Source of the DNA: Acetobacter lambici
Lineage (GTDB): Bacteria > Pseudomonadota > Alphaproteobacteria > Acetobacterales > Acetobacteraceae
Assembly (NCBI RefSeq): GCF_011516885.1
Contig: NZ_WOTD01000001.1
Location: forward strand, 62,001-126,000
DNA length: 64,000 bases
Reading direction: 5' to 3'
The notes below the pieces were generated by a model that saw nothing but the letters and a program-made list of their open reading frames with translations, searched no databases and was not told the DNA's origin. Below, in pieces: positions 1-9,451 of this stretch (the stretch's first letter is position 1; every line of letters begins with the position of its first letter). The translations under genes and the position numbers were made by a program.

Positions 1-1331
1 TGCCCATCCTTGGTCAGTGAGAGAACATTCAACGCGGCCTCGGCATTCTTCTGCGCACCCTGCCGGTGTGTCTGGCGTGCTCTGGCGTTTGCTACGCGCA
101 GGGCGACCGTTGCGGTTTTCTCCCCATCAGGCTGTATCATATATCCAAGGGGTTCATACGGCTGCATGGCAACGTGCAGGTCAATACGGTCCATAAGCGG
201 GCCAGACAGACGGGCCAGATAATCCGCCCCACAACGGGGCGCTTTGCTACATTCCCGCGTTGCATCGCCCATATACCCGCAACGGCAGGGGTTCATGGCG
301 GCTATAAGCTGGAAGCGGGCAGGGTAGGTTACATGCACGGCAGCACGCGCAATACTGACCTGCCCGGTTTCCAGCGGCTGGCGCAGGGCCTCAAGGGCTG
401 CGCGCGAGAATTCGGGCAGTTCGTCCAAGAACAGTACACCATGGTGTGCGAGACTGATCTCTCCGGGTCTGGCGCGCGCGCCACCACCAACCAGCGCGGG
501 CAGGCTGGCTGAATGGTGCGGGTCCCTGACAGGTGGACGGCGCATGGGCCTGCCATCCTTCAATAACCCCGCCGCACTGTAGATGCGTGAAACAGCCAGA
601 CTTTCTGATGGCAGCAGGTCTGGCAGCAACCCGCGCAACCGTGCCGCCAGCATGGATTTGCCCGCCCCCGGGGGCCCGGAGAGCAAAAGGGAATGTCCAC
701 CAGCCGCGGCTATCTCCAACGCTCTACGCCCCGTTTCCATGCCCTTGATGTCTGCAAGGTCAGGTTCTGAAGTATCGGGAGGAGATACGTTACTGGAAAA
801 AACAGGGCTGGAAAGAATTTGCAGGCCGGTAAAATGGTTGATTAACGCCAGCAGGTCCGGTGCCGCAAGAATGGCGATATCTCCACCACACAGGGCTTCT
901 TCCCCCTGTTGGGCAGGACACGCAATACCGAGTTCCATGGAAGCCGCCTCCAGCGATGCGGACAGCACGCCAGAAACAGGATTCAGCCGCCCATCAAGCG
1001 AGAGTTCACCAAGGGCTGCGTAGCGACCCACTTCCTCAGCGGGGATCACCCCCATGGCAGCCAGCAGGGCCAGCGCAATAGGCAGATCAAAATGCGAGCC
1101 TTCCTTGGGGAGGTCCGCTGGCACCAGATTAACAAGAATGCGCTTGGCAGGGAGCGCTAGCCCAATGGCGGTCAAGGCGGCACGTACGCGCTCTCGCGCT
1201 TCGGCGACGGCCTTGTCTGGCAGCCCCACAACCAGAAATGCAGGCAAGCCAGAAGATATTTGTACCTCAACCCAGACGGGTCGGGCCTCAATACCCGAAA
1301 ATGCAAAGCTGCGGATACGGGAATAAATCAT
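1..1331 (-). CDS. comM: YifB/ComM family Mg-chelatase-like AAA+ ATPase, 3' end outside window
   Basis: Reading the minus strand from an ATG at 1331, an open frame runs off the left edge (443 codons visible, no stop). It starts [16 protein letters not shown] and holds the features of the YifB/ComM family: an N-terminal Lon-protease-like fold with [15 protein letters not shown] near residues 35-50, a Walker A GPPGAGKS at about 219-226, a Walker B-like [10 protein letters not shown] near 300, and the MNPCRCGY segment shared with magnesium-chelatase ChlI subunits. Known relatives are hexameric helicases that promote branch migration during natural transformation; that role here is family inference. 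serA lies 22 bp downstream of its start on the same strand, so comM may be read from the serA promoter. Family members are about 500 aa, so only the C-terminal part is missing. Confidence 0.93.
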   Translation of the reverse strand, partial: MIYSRIRSFAFSGIEARPVWVEVQISSGLPAFLVVGLPDKAVAEARERVRAALTAIGLALPAKRILVNLVPADLPKEGSHFDLPIALALLAAMGVIPAEEVGRYAALGELSLDGRLNPVSGVLSASLEAASMELGIACPAQQGEEALCGGDIAILAAPDLLALINHFTGLQILSSPVFSSNVSPPDTSEPDLADIKGMETGRRALEIAAAGGHSLLLSGPPGAGKSMLAARLRGLLPDLLPSESLAVSRIYSAAGLLKDGRPMRRPPVRDPHHSASLPALVGGGARARPGEISLAHHGVLFLDELPEFSRAALEALRQPLETGQVSIARAAVHVTYPARFQLIAAMNPCRCGYMGDATRECSKAPRCGADYLARLSGPLMDRIDLHVAMQPYEPLGYMIQPDGEKTATVALRVANARARQTHRQGAQKNAEAALNVLSLTKDG

Positions 1332-1353
1332 TCCCGCTCTCCGCAGTCCATGC

Positions 1354-2613
<1,260 letters not shown>

Positions 2614-2717
2614 ATTGGACTGACCATCGCTGTTGTACCGAAGCGCAGACCTATCGCAAAACTGGGCCAATGCATAGTCTGAGCCACCAAATTTGCCGAT
2701 ATTGCCCTTAATAAATC

Positions 2718-3515
2718 TTATGGACCCGCGCGCAGAATCCTCACAGCCTCACTGTGTAGGGAGGCCGAACCTGCGGCCAGCACCGTGCGATCTCCGTCCA
2801 TGCGCAAAGGCGAACCATCCCATGCACTCATGACCCCACCAGCCCCCTGCACAATAGGCACCAGCGCGCCCCAGTCCCATGGGTTCATGTCACATTCGGC
2901 AATCAGATCAATCTGCCCCAGTGCAAGCAGCCCGTAGGCGTAACAGTCCCCACCCCATGTCATGCGGCGGGCCTGCTGCTTGAGCAGCTTCCAGTGATCA
3001 TGCGGGGCCAGCTCGAGCATCTCGGGCGATGTGCAGGACATTTCCGCACTCTCCAGCGCCACGCCCTGCCGGGTGCAGGCCTGCCCGCCCAGAGTGGAAG
3101 CAAACACCGTTTTGCGCCCTTTAACACCAACCCAGCGCTCGGCCAGAACAGGCTGATCCAGAATGCCCAGTATCGGCTCACCTTTGTAAAACAGGGCGAT
3201 CAACGTGCCAAACAGCGGACGTCCGGTCACAAAGGCACGGGTGCCATCAACCGGGTCCAGCAGCCACTGGTAGTCGGCGCCCGCATTGTTCTGACCGAAC
3301 TCCTCGCCAAACACACCATGATCGGGCAGGCGTTCAGCCAGAATGGCCCGCATGACCCGCTCTGCTGTCCGGTCGGCAACCGTAACCGGGCTTGCGTCCT
3401 TTTTGCTGTCCACATCCACACCGCGACGGAACCATGGGCGCACCACGCTCCGCGCTGTATCCGCCAACATGCTCGCTACTTCCACAAACTGGTCGATCGT
3501 CTGCTGCTGGCTCAT
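2718..3515 (-). CDS. hisN: Inositol monophosphatase-family phosphatase, probably histidinol-phosphatase
   Basis: A 265-aa Mg2+-dependent phosphatase of the IMPase superfamily. It shows the metal-binding signatures GEEFG, WLLDPVDGTRAFVTG and WDWGALVPIVQGAGG in order. The RAFVTG after DPVDGT and the WGGDCYAYGLLA segment resemble the HisN histidinol-phosphate phosphatases of alphaproteobacteria and actinobacteria more than SuhB; this is judgement from sequence, not a tree. The ATG at 3515 overlaps the TGA of the upstream cytochrome c gene (ATGA), which fixes the start and suggests translational coupling. A longer frame extends to 3803 but only inside the cytochrome gene. A second IMPase paralogue is at 17765-18565. 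Confidence 0.8.
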   Translation of the reverse strand: MSQQQTIDQFVEVASMLADTARSVVRPWFRRGVDVDSKKDASPVTVADRTAERVMRAILAERLPDHGVFGEEFGQNNAGADYQWLLDPVDGTRAFVTGRPLFGTLIALFYKGEPILGILDQPVLAERWVGVKGRKTVFASTLGGQACTRQGVALESAEMSCTSPEMLELAPHDHWKLLKQQARRMTWGGDCYAYGLLALGQIDLIAECDMNPWDWGALVPIVQGAGGVMSAWDGSPLRMDGDRTVLAAGSASLHSEAVRILRAGP

Positions 3516-4060
3516 CGGGAGGCTCCTGTTATCGGGGTAGGGGTGTGCAGAGTGTGCAGGTAACTTATCGCATCGGCCCTGTCCTGCGGGTCTGACAAGC
3601 CAGCAAAAGACATGCGCGTACCCACAACGTAACGGGCAGGGGACATAAGCCAGTCGGACAACCGCTGGTCGTCCCATACCTGCCCGGCATGCTGGCGCAA
3701 TGCGGTGGAATAGGCATAGCCGGGCAGGGAGGCAATACTGCGCCCCACAACATCGGCCAGAACCGGGCCAGCACTCTCGCCCCCAACAACAAGCCCGTGG
3801 CACTGGGCGCAGATATGCCCAACCAGTTGGCCACCATGCACCACGCTCGCATGCTGCATATACGGCGCAATAGCCACGGCCTGCAGGGAAGGGAGACGAA
3901 AAACAGGTGTCACCGGCGCTGTGTCCGGCACAACGGAACGGGCAATTACAAGTGCCCCCCCCATAGCCACAACGCTCAGCAGGACCGAAACCGCCACCCT
4001 GTTCAGGAACCTGCCATCCATCCGCATTTCTGCCCTGTTTATCACTGGTTGCGTTTGCAT
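3512..4060 (-). CDS. Membrane-anchored class I c-type cytochrome
   Basis: A 182-aa protein with an uncleaved or signal-like hydrophobic segment at about residues 20-40 (NRVAVSVLLSVVAMGGALVIA), then a periplasmic domain with one haem c site CAQCH and a distal methionine in GTRMSFAGL, the layout of cytochrome c2/c552-like electron carriers. It probably shuttles electrons between the bc1 complex or quinol oxidases in the periplasm; the partner is not visible. The ATG at 4060 follows AGGAAAG. Two internal ATGs (4027, 4021) would give a shorter N-terminus that still keeps the anchor. It is transcribed divergently from kdsB and its stop overlaps the start of the phosphatase gene. Confidence 0.85.
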   Translation of the reverse strand: MQTQPVINRAEMRMDGRFLNRVAVSVLLSVVAMGGALVIARSVVPDTAPVTPVFRLPSLQAVAIAPYMQHASVVHGGQLVGHICAQCHGLVVGGESAGPVLADVVGRSIASLPGYAYSTALRQHAGQVWDDQRLSDWLMSPARYVVGTRMSFAGLSDPQDRADAISYLHTLHTPTPITGASR

Positions 4061-4131
4061 TGCAGCTTTCCTAGACTGCGCGGCGCTTTTCCACGCCTAT
4101 AAGCCGCGTGGTTCTTTGGAGCAAGTTGATC

Positions 4132-4863
4132 ATGCCACCCCTTGTTGTCATCCCCGCCAGACTGGCCTCCACAAGGCTCCCCGGCAAGCCGCTGGCCGAC
4201 ATTGCCGGCCGCCCCATGATCCTGCATGTGCTTGACGCAGCACTCAAGGCGGATATTGGCCCTGTTGTTGTTGCCGCCGCCGAGCCAGAAATCTGCGACG
4301 TGGTGACCAATGCAGGAGGCACTGCCGTGCTGACCGATGCCAACCTGCCCTCCGGCTCAGACCGGGTCTGGCAGGCCGTGCAGACCCTTGATCCACACGG
4401 ACAGTACAACACCATTATCAACCTGCAAGGTGACCTACCCACCCTTGAGCCCGGCACACTCCGCGCAGTACTTGCTGTTATGGATAACCCTGCATTTGAT
4501 ATCGGAACGCTCGTCGCCCCCATTACCTCGGAAGAGGAAGCGACAGCCTCATCTGTTGTCAAGGTCGCATGCCATTTTGGCCAGACCACCGAACAGGCGG
4601 CTGCACTCTATTTTTCCCGCCTGCCTATCCCGTGGGGTCAAGGACCATTGTGGCACCACGTGGGCATTTATGGCTGGCGGCGGACCGCCCTTGCGCGCTT
4701 TGTCCAACTCCCTCCTTCGGGACTGGAAAAGCGTGAAAGTCTGGAGCAGCTTCGAGCGTTGGAAGATGGTATGCGTATTGGCTGTGCACGTATTGCAATC
4801 GCACCGTTTGGGGTTGATACACCACAGGATCTGGAACGGGCACGCCGCCTGCTTGGAGCTTAA
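4132..4863 (+). CDS. kdsB: 3-deoxy-manno-octulosonate cytidylyltransferase (CMP-Kdo synthetase)
   Basis: Activates Kdo with CTP to CMP-Kdo, the donor used by WaaA for the inner core of LPS. The 243-aa product begins MPPLVVIPARLASTRLPGKPL, the nucleotide-binding signature of the family, followed by GRPMILHV, the SGSDRVWQAV segment, NLQGDLPTL (metal-binding Asp) and the C-terminal GVDTPQDLERAR. The ATG at 4132 is preceded by GGAG at 4118-4121; a GTG at 4108 in the same frame lacks this. It is the first gene of kdsB-pheA-dapA-smpB on the plus strand, with 6 bp to pheA. The matching Kdo transferase is at 20626-22623 in this window. Confidence 0.95.
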   Translation: MPPLVVIPARLASTRLPGKPLADIAGRPMILHVLDAALKADIGPVVVAAAEPEICDVVTNAGGTAVLTDANLPSGSDRVWQAVQTLDPHGQYNTIINLQGDLPTLEPGTLRAVLAVMDNPAFDIGTLVAPITSEEEATASSVVKVACHFGQTTEQAAALYFSRLPIPWGQGPLWHHVGIYGWRRTALARFVQLPPSGLEKRESLEQLRALEDGMRIGCARIAIAPFGVDTPQDLERARRLLGA

Positions 4864-4869
4864 AAGGCC

Positions 4870-5766
4870 ATGATGGACAAAGTTATCGCCTTTCAGGGCA
4901 TGCATGGTGCGTATTCCGATATGGCCTGCCGCGCAGCCCGGCCCGGCTGGACAACCCTACCATGCCATAGCTTTGCCGATGCCATAGATGCCGTACACGC
5001 AGGCAAGGCGGAACAGGCCATGCTGGCGTGCGAGAACAGTCTGGCAGGCCGTGTGCCAGACATTCACTCACTTCTACCCGCTGCTGGGCTGCATATTATT
5101 GGCGAACACTTCCAGCGTGTAGAGCACTGCCTGCTGGTTGTGCCCGGCACACGCATGGAGCAGATCCGCCGCGTGCATACGCACCCCGTCGCCATGGCCC
5201 AGATCCGCAATCTGATCAAAAACCATAATCTAACCCCGGTTACCGAGTTTGATACCGCCGGTGCGGCTGAACTGGTCGCCTTGTGGCAAAACCCCGAAGA
5301 CGCGGCAGTGGCCTCGGCCCTTGCCGCAGAACTATACGGGCTGGAAATTTTGCAGCGTAATGTGGAAGATGCCTCCCACAACACCACCCGCTTTTATATA
5401 ACGGCCCGCACACCGCATGAACCCGCCCCCCATACGCCCCATGTCATGACCACGCTGCTCTTTAGTGTGCAAAACAGCCCCGGCGCGCTCTACAAGGTGC
5501 TTGGTGGCTTTGCCACCAACGGCGTTAACATGACCCGGCTGGAAAGCTATATGTCGGGCGAAACATTTGCCGCCACACGGTTTTTGATGGATGTAGAAGG
5601 CCACCCCGGCGATTCCCATCTGGGCAAAGCCTTGGCGGAACTTGAATTTTTCTCCAAAAACGCCACAATTCTAGGCGTCTATCAACAATCGCCCTTCCGG
5701 CGCCATGCACCAGCCAACGGGCAGGATACACCACGCACCGCCCCCGCAGATGCCATTCCAGGATAA
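4870..5766 (+). CDS. pheA: Prephenate dehydratase
   Basis: Converts prephenate to phenylpyruvate in phenylalanine synthesis. The 298-aa monofunctional enzyme has an N-terminal periplasmic-binding-like catalytic domain (FQGMHGAYSDMAC, MLACENSLAGRV, and the catalytic Thr in NTTRFYI) and a C-terminal ACT domain from about residue 195 (NSPGALYKVLGGFATNGVNMTRLESYM) that in relatives binds phenylalanine. No chorismate mutase domain is fused. Two adjacent ATGs (4870, 4873) follow AAAAGG. It sits 6 bp after kdsB and 11 bp before dapA, so an operon is likely. The last 30 or so residues are Pro/Ala-rich and probably disordered. Confidence 0.94.
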   Translation: MMDKVIAFQGMHGAYSDMACRAARPGWTTLPCHSFADAIDAVHAGKAEQAMLACENSLAGRVPDIHSLLPAAGLHIIGEHFQRVEHCLLVVPGTRMEQIRRVHTHPVAMAQIRNLIKNHNLTPVTEFDTAGAAELVALWQNPEDAAVASALAAELYGLEILQRNVEDASHNTTRFYITARTPHEPAPHTPHVMTTLLFSVQNSPGALYKVLGGFATNGVNMTRLESYMSGETFAATRFLMDVEGHPGDSHLGKALAELEFFSKNATILGVYQQSPFRRHAPANGQDTPRTAPADAIPG

Positions 5767-5777
5767 GTGACTGCTCC

Positions 5778-6668
5778 ATGCCTCATACATTCTTCTCCGG
5801 CTCCATCACTGCACTCATCACCCCGATGAACCGGGACGGTAGCCTGGATTTTGACTCGTTTGAAAAACTGGTGGACTGGCAGATCAAGGAAGGCACGGCA
5901 GGCCTGTGCGCAGTCGGCACAACGGGGGAAAGCCCGACCCTGTCACACACCGAGCACCACGCCGTTGTTGAACGCACCATTAAAATTGCCAATGCCCGCG
6001 TGCCGGTTATTGCAGGTGCAGGCTCCAACAGCACATCCGAAGCCGTGGACCTTGCCCGCCACGCCGAACAGGCTGGAGCCGCTGCCGCACTTGTGGTGGC
6101 CCCCTATTATAACAAGCCTACGCAGGAGGGGCTTTACCGGCACTTCATGGCGGTGGCTGACGCAGTGTCCATCCCGGTCATTCTGTACAATATTCCGGGC
6201 CGCTCGATTATTGACATCAGCGTGGAAACAACAGCCCGTCTGGCAAAGCACGGCAATATTGTTGGGGTAAAGGACGCAACGGCCAACCTGTTCCGCCCGC
6301 TTCAGGTACGTCGCGCGGTGGACAAACCCTTTAACCAGCTTTCTGGCGAAGACGGCACGGCTGTGGCTTTCCTTGCAGCCGGGGGAGATGGCTGCATCAG
6401 CGTGACCTCCAACATTGCTCCGGCCCTGTGCGCCGCTGTTCAGGCTGCATGGAAAGCAGGACAGACGCAGGAGGCCATTGCCATTCAGGACCGCCTGACG
6501 CCCTTGCATGACACACTTTTTTGCGAGAGCAATCCGGCCCCAGCCAAGTATGCAGCAAGCCTGCTCGGCCTTGCCGGGGAGACCTGCCGCCTGCCATTAG
6601 CACCTTTAAGCGATGAATCACGCCATAAAGTACGGCAGGCACTGGTTGAAGTCGGGCTTCTAGGCTGA
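5778..6668 (+). CDS. dapA: 4-hydroxy-tetrahydrodipicolinate synthase
   Basis: Condenses pyruvate with aspartate semialdehyde, the committed step toward lysine and meso-diaminopimelate for peptidoglycan. The 296-aa TIM-barrel protein shows GTTGESPTL (residues 48-56), PYYNKPTQEGLY, the catalytic Tyr137 in VILYNIPGRS and the Schiff-base Lys165 in GVKDATAN. Full length for the family. Placed between pheA and smpB, with 2 bp to smpB. The dapA-smpB neighbourhood is common in alphaproteobacteria. Confidence 0.97.
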   Translation: MPHTFFSGSITALITPMNRDGSLDFDSFEKLVDWQIKEGTAGLCAVGTTGESPTLSHTEHHAVVERTIKIANARVPVIAGAGSNSTSEAVDLARHAEQAGAAAALVVAPYYNKPTQEGLYRHFMAVADAVSIPVILYNIPGRSIIDISVETTARLAKHGNIVGVKDATANLFRPLQVRRAVDKPFNQLSGEDGTAVAFLAAGGDGCISVTSNIAPALCAAVQAAWKAGQTQEAIAIQDRLTPLHDTLFCESNPAPAKYAASLLGLAGETCRLPLAPLSDESRHKVRQALVEVGLLG

Positions 6669-6670
6669 TC

Positions 6671-7168
6671 ATGTCTGGAAAATCGAGCAAAAGCACCACG
6701 ATCTCCCACGGCATGGTCGCGCAAAACCGCAAGGCGCGCTTCAACTACGCCATAAAAGAAACAGTTGAAGCAGGGCTGGTGCTTAAGGGGCCGGAAGTCA
6801 AAAGCCTGCGTCTGGGCCGGGCAACAATAGGCGAAGCCTTTGCTGGCGAGCGTAACGGCGAACTCTGGCTGTTTAATAGCTACATTCCCGAATATCAGGG
6901 CGGAGTTCTTTCCCGCTTTGATTCGCGCGCACCGCGTAAACTGCTCATGCACCGCAAACAGGCGCAAAAGTTCATGGGCGCCATCGCGAAGCAGGGGGCC
7001 ACCCTTGTGCCACTGGACATTCACTTTAACGACCGGGGGCTAGCCAAGGTCACCCTTGGTCTGGGTGTTGGCAAAAAAAGCGTGGACAAACGCCAGACAG
7101 TCGCAGACCGCGACTGGCAGCGCGACAAAGCCCGCCTGATACGCAACAAGGGGAAGGGCGACTACTAG
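6671..7168 (+). CDS. smpB: SsrA-binding protein SmpB
   Basis: Binds tmRNA and delivers it to stalled ribosomes in trans-translation. The 165-aa protein contains NRKARFNYAI, the GLVLKGPEVKSLRLGRATIGEAF core and the PLDIHFNDRGLAKVTLGLG barrel, followed by a basic C-terminal tail (GKKSVDKRQTVADRDWQRDKARL), all typical. The start directly follows dapA with 2 bp between. The gene ends at a strong bidirectional terminator. The ssrA (tmRNA) gene itself is not seen in the window. Confidence 0.96.
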   Translation: MSGKSSKSTTISHGMVAQNRKARFNYAIKETVEAGLVLKGPEVKSLRLGRATIGEAFAGERNGELWLFNSYIPEYQGGVLSRFDSRAPRKLLMHRKQAQKFMGAIAKQGATLVPLDIHFNDRGLAKVTLGLGVGKKSVDKRQTVADRDWQRDKARLIRNKGKGDY

Positions 7169-7225
7169 CCCTTATTTGCCCGCGCACCTACGGGCCTAAA
7201 AATTAGTCGGCCAGAAACTGGTCAC

Positions 7226-7262
7226 AAAAAAAAGCCTCGATCAAAAACCGAGGCTTTTTTCT
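7226..7262. terminator. Bidirectional rho-independent terminator between smpB and cold-shock gene
   Basis: Arms AAAGCCTCG (7231-7239) and CGAGGCTTT (7249-7257) form a perfect 9-bp stem with a 9-nt loop, flanked by an A-tract on the left and a T-tract on the right. It can end transcripts from both convergent genes. Confidence 0.93.
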
Positions 7263-7286
7263 TACTTACCGCTAAAAAGCAGTGCC

Positions 7287-7979
7287 TCAGGCAGAGGTCA
7301 CTTCAGCAGCTTCCGGACCTTTCTGGCCCTGAACAACCTTAACGTTCACACCCTGACCTTCGTTCAGGCCGGGCAGACCGGAGCGTTCAAGAGCAGAAGC
7401 GTGGATGAAGATGTCCTTGCCACCGCCTTCAGGCGTGATGAAGCCAAAGCCTTTAACAGCGTTGTACCACTTAACGGTACCGCGCGTGTCTTCAGCGTCG
7501 GACAGGTCAGGAGCGGGGCGCGCCGCAGGGCGAGCACCAAAGCCCGGGCGACCACCAGCGGGGCTACGCGGACGTTCCGGCTGAGCCGTGCTTTCATCAA
7601 CAGAGATGACTTCGGCGACCTGACGACCCTTCGGGCCCTGACCGATACGCACAACCAGAGTGGCGCCGGGGTTTACACCCTGCACACCAGCCTGAGACAG
7701 CGCATTGGCGTGCAGGAACACATCGCCTGATCCATCAGCGAGTTCGACAAAGCCGAAGCCTTTTTCGCCATTGAACCACTTGACGGCTGCACCCACTTCC
7801 GGGCCGGAAGCGATAACCTGCGGACCACCAGCGGGCCGACGCGGAGCAAACCCACCACGGTCGCCGCCGCCACCATAAGCGGGGCGTTCACCGAAAGAAG
7901 GCATCGACATATAATTGTCGTCATCAAATCCGCCGCGGCGAGGAGAACGGGGGCTGCGGTCGGTCCTGTTACTTTTCAA
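7287..7979 (-). CDS. Two-domain cold-shock protein with Arg/Gly-rich linker
   Basis: A 230-aa protein with two cold-shock domains: the first at about 64-128 (RNP1 KGFGFV at 73-78, RNP2 VFLH at 87-90), the second at about 166-230 (KGFGFI at 176-181, IFIH at 190-193). The N-terminus and the linker are rich in Arg, Gly and Pro (PRSPRRGG, RPAGGRPGFGARPAARP), as in alphaproteobacterial double-CSD proteins that act as RNA chaperones. The chosen start is TTG at 7979, preceded by AGGA; an ATG in SMPSF at residue 24 is an alternative. The TTG overlaps the TGA of a small upstream ORF, suggesting coupled translation. Confidence 0.9.
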   Translation of the reverse strand: MKSNRTDRSPRSPRRGGFDDDNYMSMPSFGERPAYGGGGDRGGFAPRRPAGGPQVIASGPEVGAAVKWFNGEKGFGFVELADGSGDVFLHANALSQAGVQGVNPGATLVVRIGQGPKGRQVAEVISVDESTAQPERPRSPAGGRPGFGARPAARPAPDLSDAEDTRGTVKWYNAVKGFGFITPEGGGKDIFIHASALERSGLPGLNEGQGVNVKVVQGQKGPEAAEVTSA

Positions 7980-8089
7980 CGGTCTTGATCCTGGAGTGCG
8001 GAGAAGGCGGAAGCTTCTCCGGATATTGAAAAACGGGCAAACTGCCAGAAAGGGTTGACAGGTTTACGTGCTTTGAACAAAAAGCCCAT
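7976..8089 (-). CDS. Putative 37-aa small ORF upstream of and overlapping the cold-shock gene
   Basis: On the minus strand an ATG at 8089 (and another at 8092) follows a strong Shine-Dalgarno AGGAGG at 8097-8102. The frame reads MGFLFKARKPVNPFWQFARF and continues to a TGA whose first two bases are the last two of the cold-shock TTG start (TTGA). The product would be 37 aa, basic at the N-terminus, with no family I recognise. It may be a leader peptide coupling or sensing translation, or a real small protein. A hairpin (8000-8020) lies inside it just before the cold-shock ribosome site. Evidence is the ribosome site and the overlap only. Confidence 0.5.
   Translation of the reverse strand: MGFLFKARKPVNPFWQFARFSISGEASAFSALQDQDR
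8000..8020 (-). promoter_or_regulatory. Hairpin in the cold-shock mRNA leader
   Basis: Perfect arms GGAGAAG (8000-8006) and CTTCTCC (8014-8020) with a 7-nt loop lie about 20 nt before the cold-shock start codon, inside the small upstream ORF. Its position suggests a role in leader folding; there is no T-run, so it is not a terminator. Confidence 0.4.
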
Positions 8090-8200
8090 CATTCCCCCTC
8101 CTGAATACTGCAAACATGCCCAACGCATGCGTAGCACAGTCATGAGTGTGCTGCTACAGCAAAGCATGAAAACCGCGCCCGCTTCACGCACTTTTCTTTA

Positions 8201-8218
8201 TATCACAAATTTGTGATA
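8201..8218. promoter_or_regulatory. Perfect 18-bp palindrome, operator-like
   Basis: TATCACAAATTTGTGATA is a perfect inverted repeat with no spacer. On the minus strand it overlaps a TATAAA that could be the -10 box of the cold-shock/small-ORF transcript (8197-8202). It has the size and symmetry of a dimeric repressor site. The binding protein cannot be named from sequence. Confidence 0.45.
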
Positions 8219-8221
8219 CCA

Positions 8222-8902
8222 GCCCCTCAGAAGGCAGTCGGGATATGTTCCGCTGCACTCCATGCGCGGCAAGGACATTACCACTCAGAACGCACCATAA
8301 TCCGTCTGAAAAATGAGTTAATCTGTGGTCCAGAGCCAATCTGGCCCAAACATATCCGGCCACACGCCGCCAACACCCTTACGAGCATAAGGCAATAAGC
8401 ACCAGTTCAGAGTAAGGAAACGATCAGATGCAAATTCTAAAGAATCGGCTTCGACCTTATTAACCAGCCACGCCGCCCCAGATCCATCCGGCTTGCATTA
8501 TACAGACGAGCCGGGGAAAACGACCTCCAGACACAATACCGCACGCAGCCAAAAATCGTTCATGGACAAACGCCACGCACATCCGTCTTTGGTCTGTTTC
8601 CTAGGATTCATGTCCCATGGACCCGGATTGAACACTCCAGCAACAAAGCCAAGTGTTTAATTAGAACTCACTCTCAGCCATTCTAAGACCGTATTTTATG
8701 CCTATTTTTTAATCATAAGTGTATTTTTTGTGCATTAATTGGCGTCCGGTTTGGCGTTTCTGTGTTTTTTTCGTCACTACCCTCTCAACCTGCCCTTTTA
8801 TGAGGCGAAATGACGTTCTTTCCTGTAGCGCGGCATCGGGTTTCGCCCTTACTCTCAAAATCAGAAAAAGCCACCGGGTTTTGATGTAGGGATACAGAAC
8901 TT
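8222..8902. other. Gene-poor intergenic stretch upstream of the 8903 gene
   Basis: No convincing gene on either strand. One minimal ORF (8428-8463, MQILKNRLRPY then stop) has a strong AAGGAAA ribosome site 7 nt upstream; it could be a leader peptide or chance. From about 8690 the sequence turns A+T-rich, which fits a promoter region for the 8903 gene, but I cannot assign clear -35/-10 boxes. Confidence 0.4.
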
Positions 8903-9259
8903 ATGCTGCACCAGTCGGAAACACAGAACATCTGCCAGATCATCCCGTTCCAGATGGAAATCATGTGTCGCCACCGCGATTATCTGGACCGCTGGATTGC
9001 CGCCAGCCAGCCCATGGGTATTTGCGATGCAGATATTTTTCCCGCAGAAGAAAAACAGGCAGGCGTTTCCTCCGGCTATGTTCTGGTGTGGGTGCGCGAA
9101 ACATCAAACCCTGCCTATAAGGTTTATTCCCGTGGCAACCGCTGGATTGTTATGGATGCAGTCCGCGACAACACTCTAGGCCAGTTTGGCTCTTTTGCCG
9201 ATGCCCTGAACATGATCCGCCCAGTTCTGCCGGTCAAACAGGATATTGTTGCAGCCTGA
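8903..9259 (+). CDS. Hypothetical protein, 118 aa
   Basis: An open frame starting MLHQSETQNICQIIPF and ending at a clean terminator. The protein is soluble, of mixed composition, with aromatic beta-strand-like stretches (GYVLVWVRET, YKVYSRGNRWIVMDAV) and no signal peptide or membrane segment. I do not recognise a family. The codon use resembles that of neighbouring genes and a terminator follows 31 bp after the stop, so I take it as a real monocistronic gene with a long upstream region. Function unknown. Confidence 0.72.
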   Translation: MLHQSETQNICQIIPFQMEIMCRHRDYLDRWIAASQPMGICDADIFPAEEKQAGVSSGYVLVWVRETSNPAYKVYSRGNRWIVMDAVRDNTLGQFGSFADALNMIRPVLPVKQDIVAA

Positions 9260-9290
9260 CCCCCGGCCCACTTTATCTGGTGCTTTTCAG

Positions 9291-9320
9291 CCGCCACTCC
9301 CCGCTGGGGTGGCGGTTTTT
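9291..9320 (+). terminator. Rho-independent terminator
   Basis: Arms CCGCCACTCC (9291-9300) and GGGGTGGCGG (9306-9315) pair over 10 bp with one G-U, loop of 5, followed by TTTTT at 9316-9320. It closes the 8903 gene. Confidence 0.92.
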
Positions 9321-9451
9321 CTTTGCCCTGAGGCTCATAAAATTCCTGATGGATGCAGATATTTCCATTTGAGGGATTGCCACTGCACTTTGCGGTGCGG
9401 CAAGGACAGGGCAGACGTCTTGCAGTCCCGACCGATCCAGAGGAACCCGAA

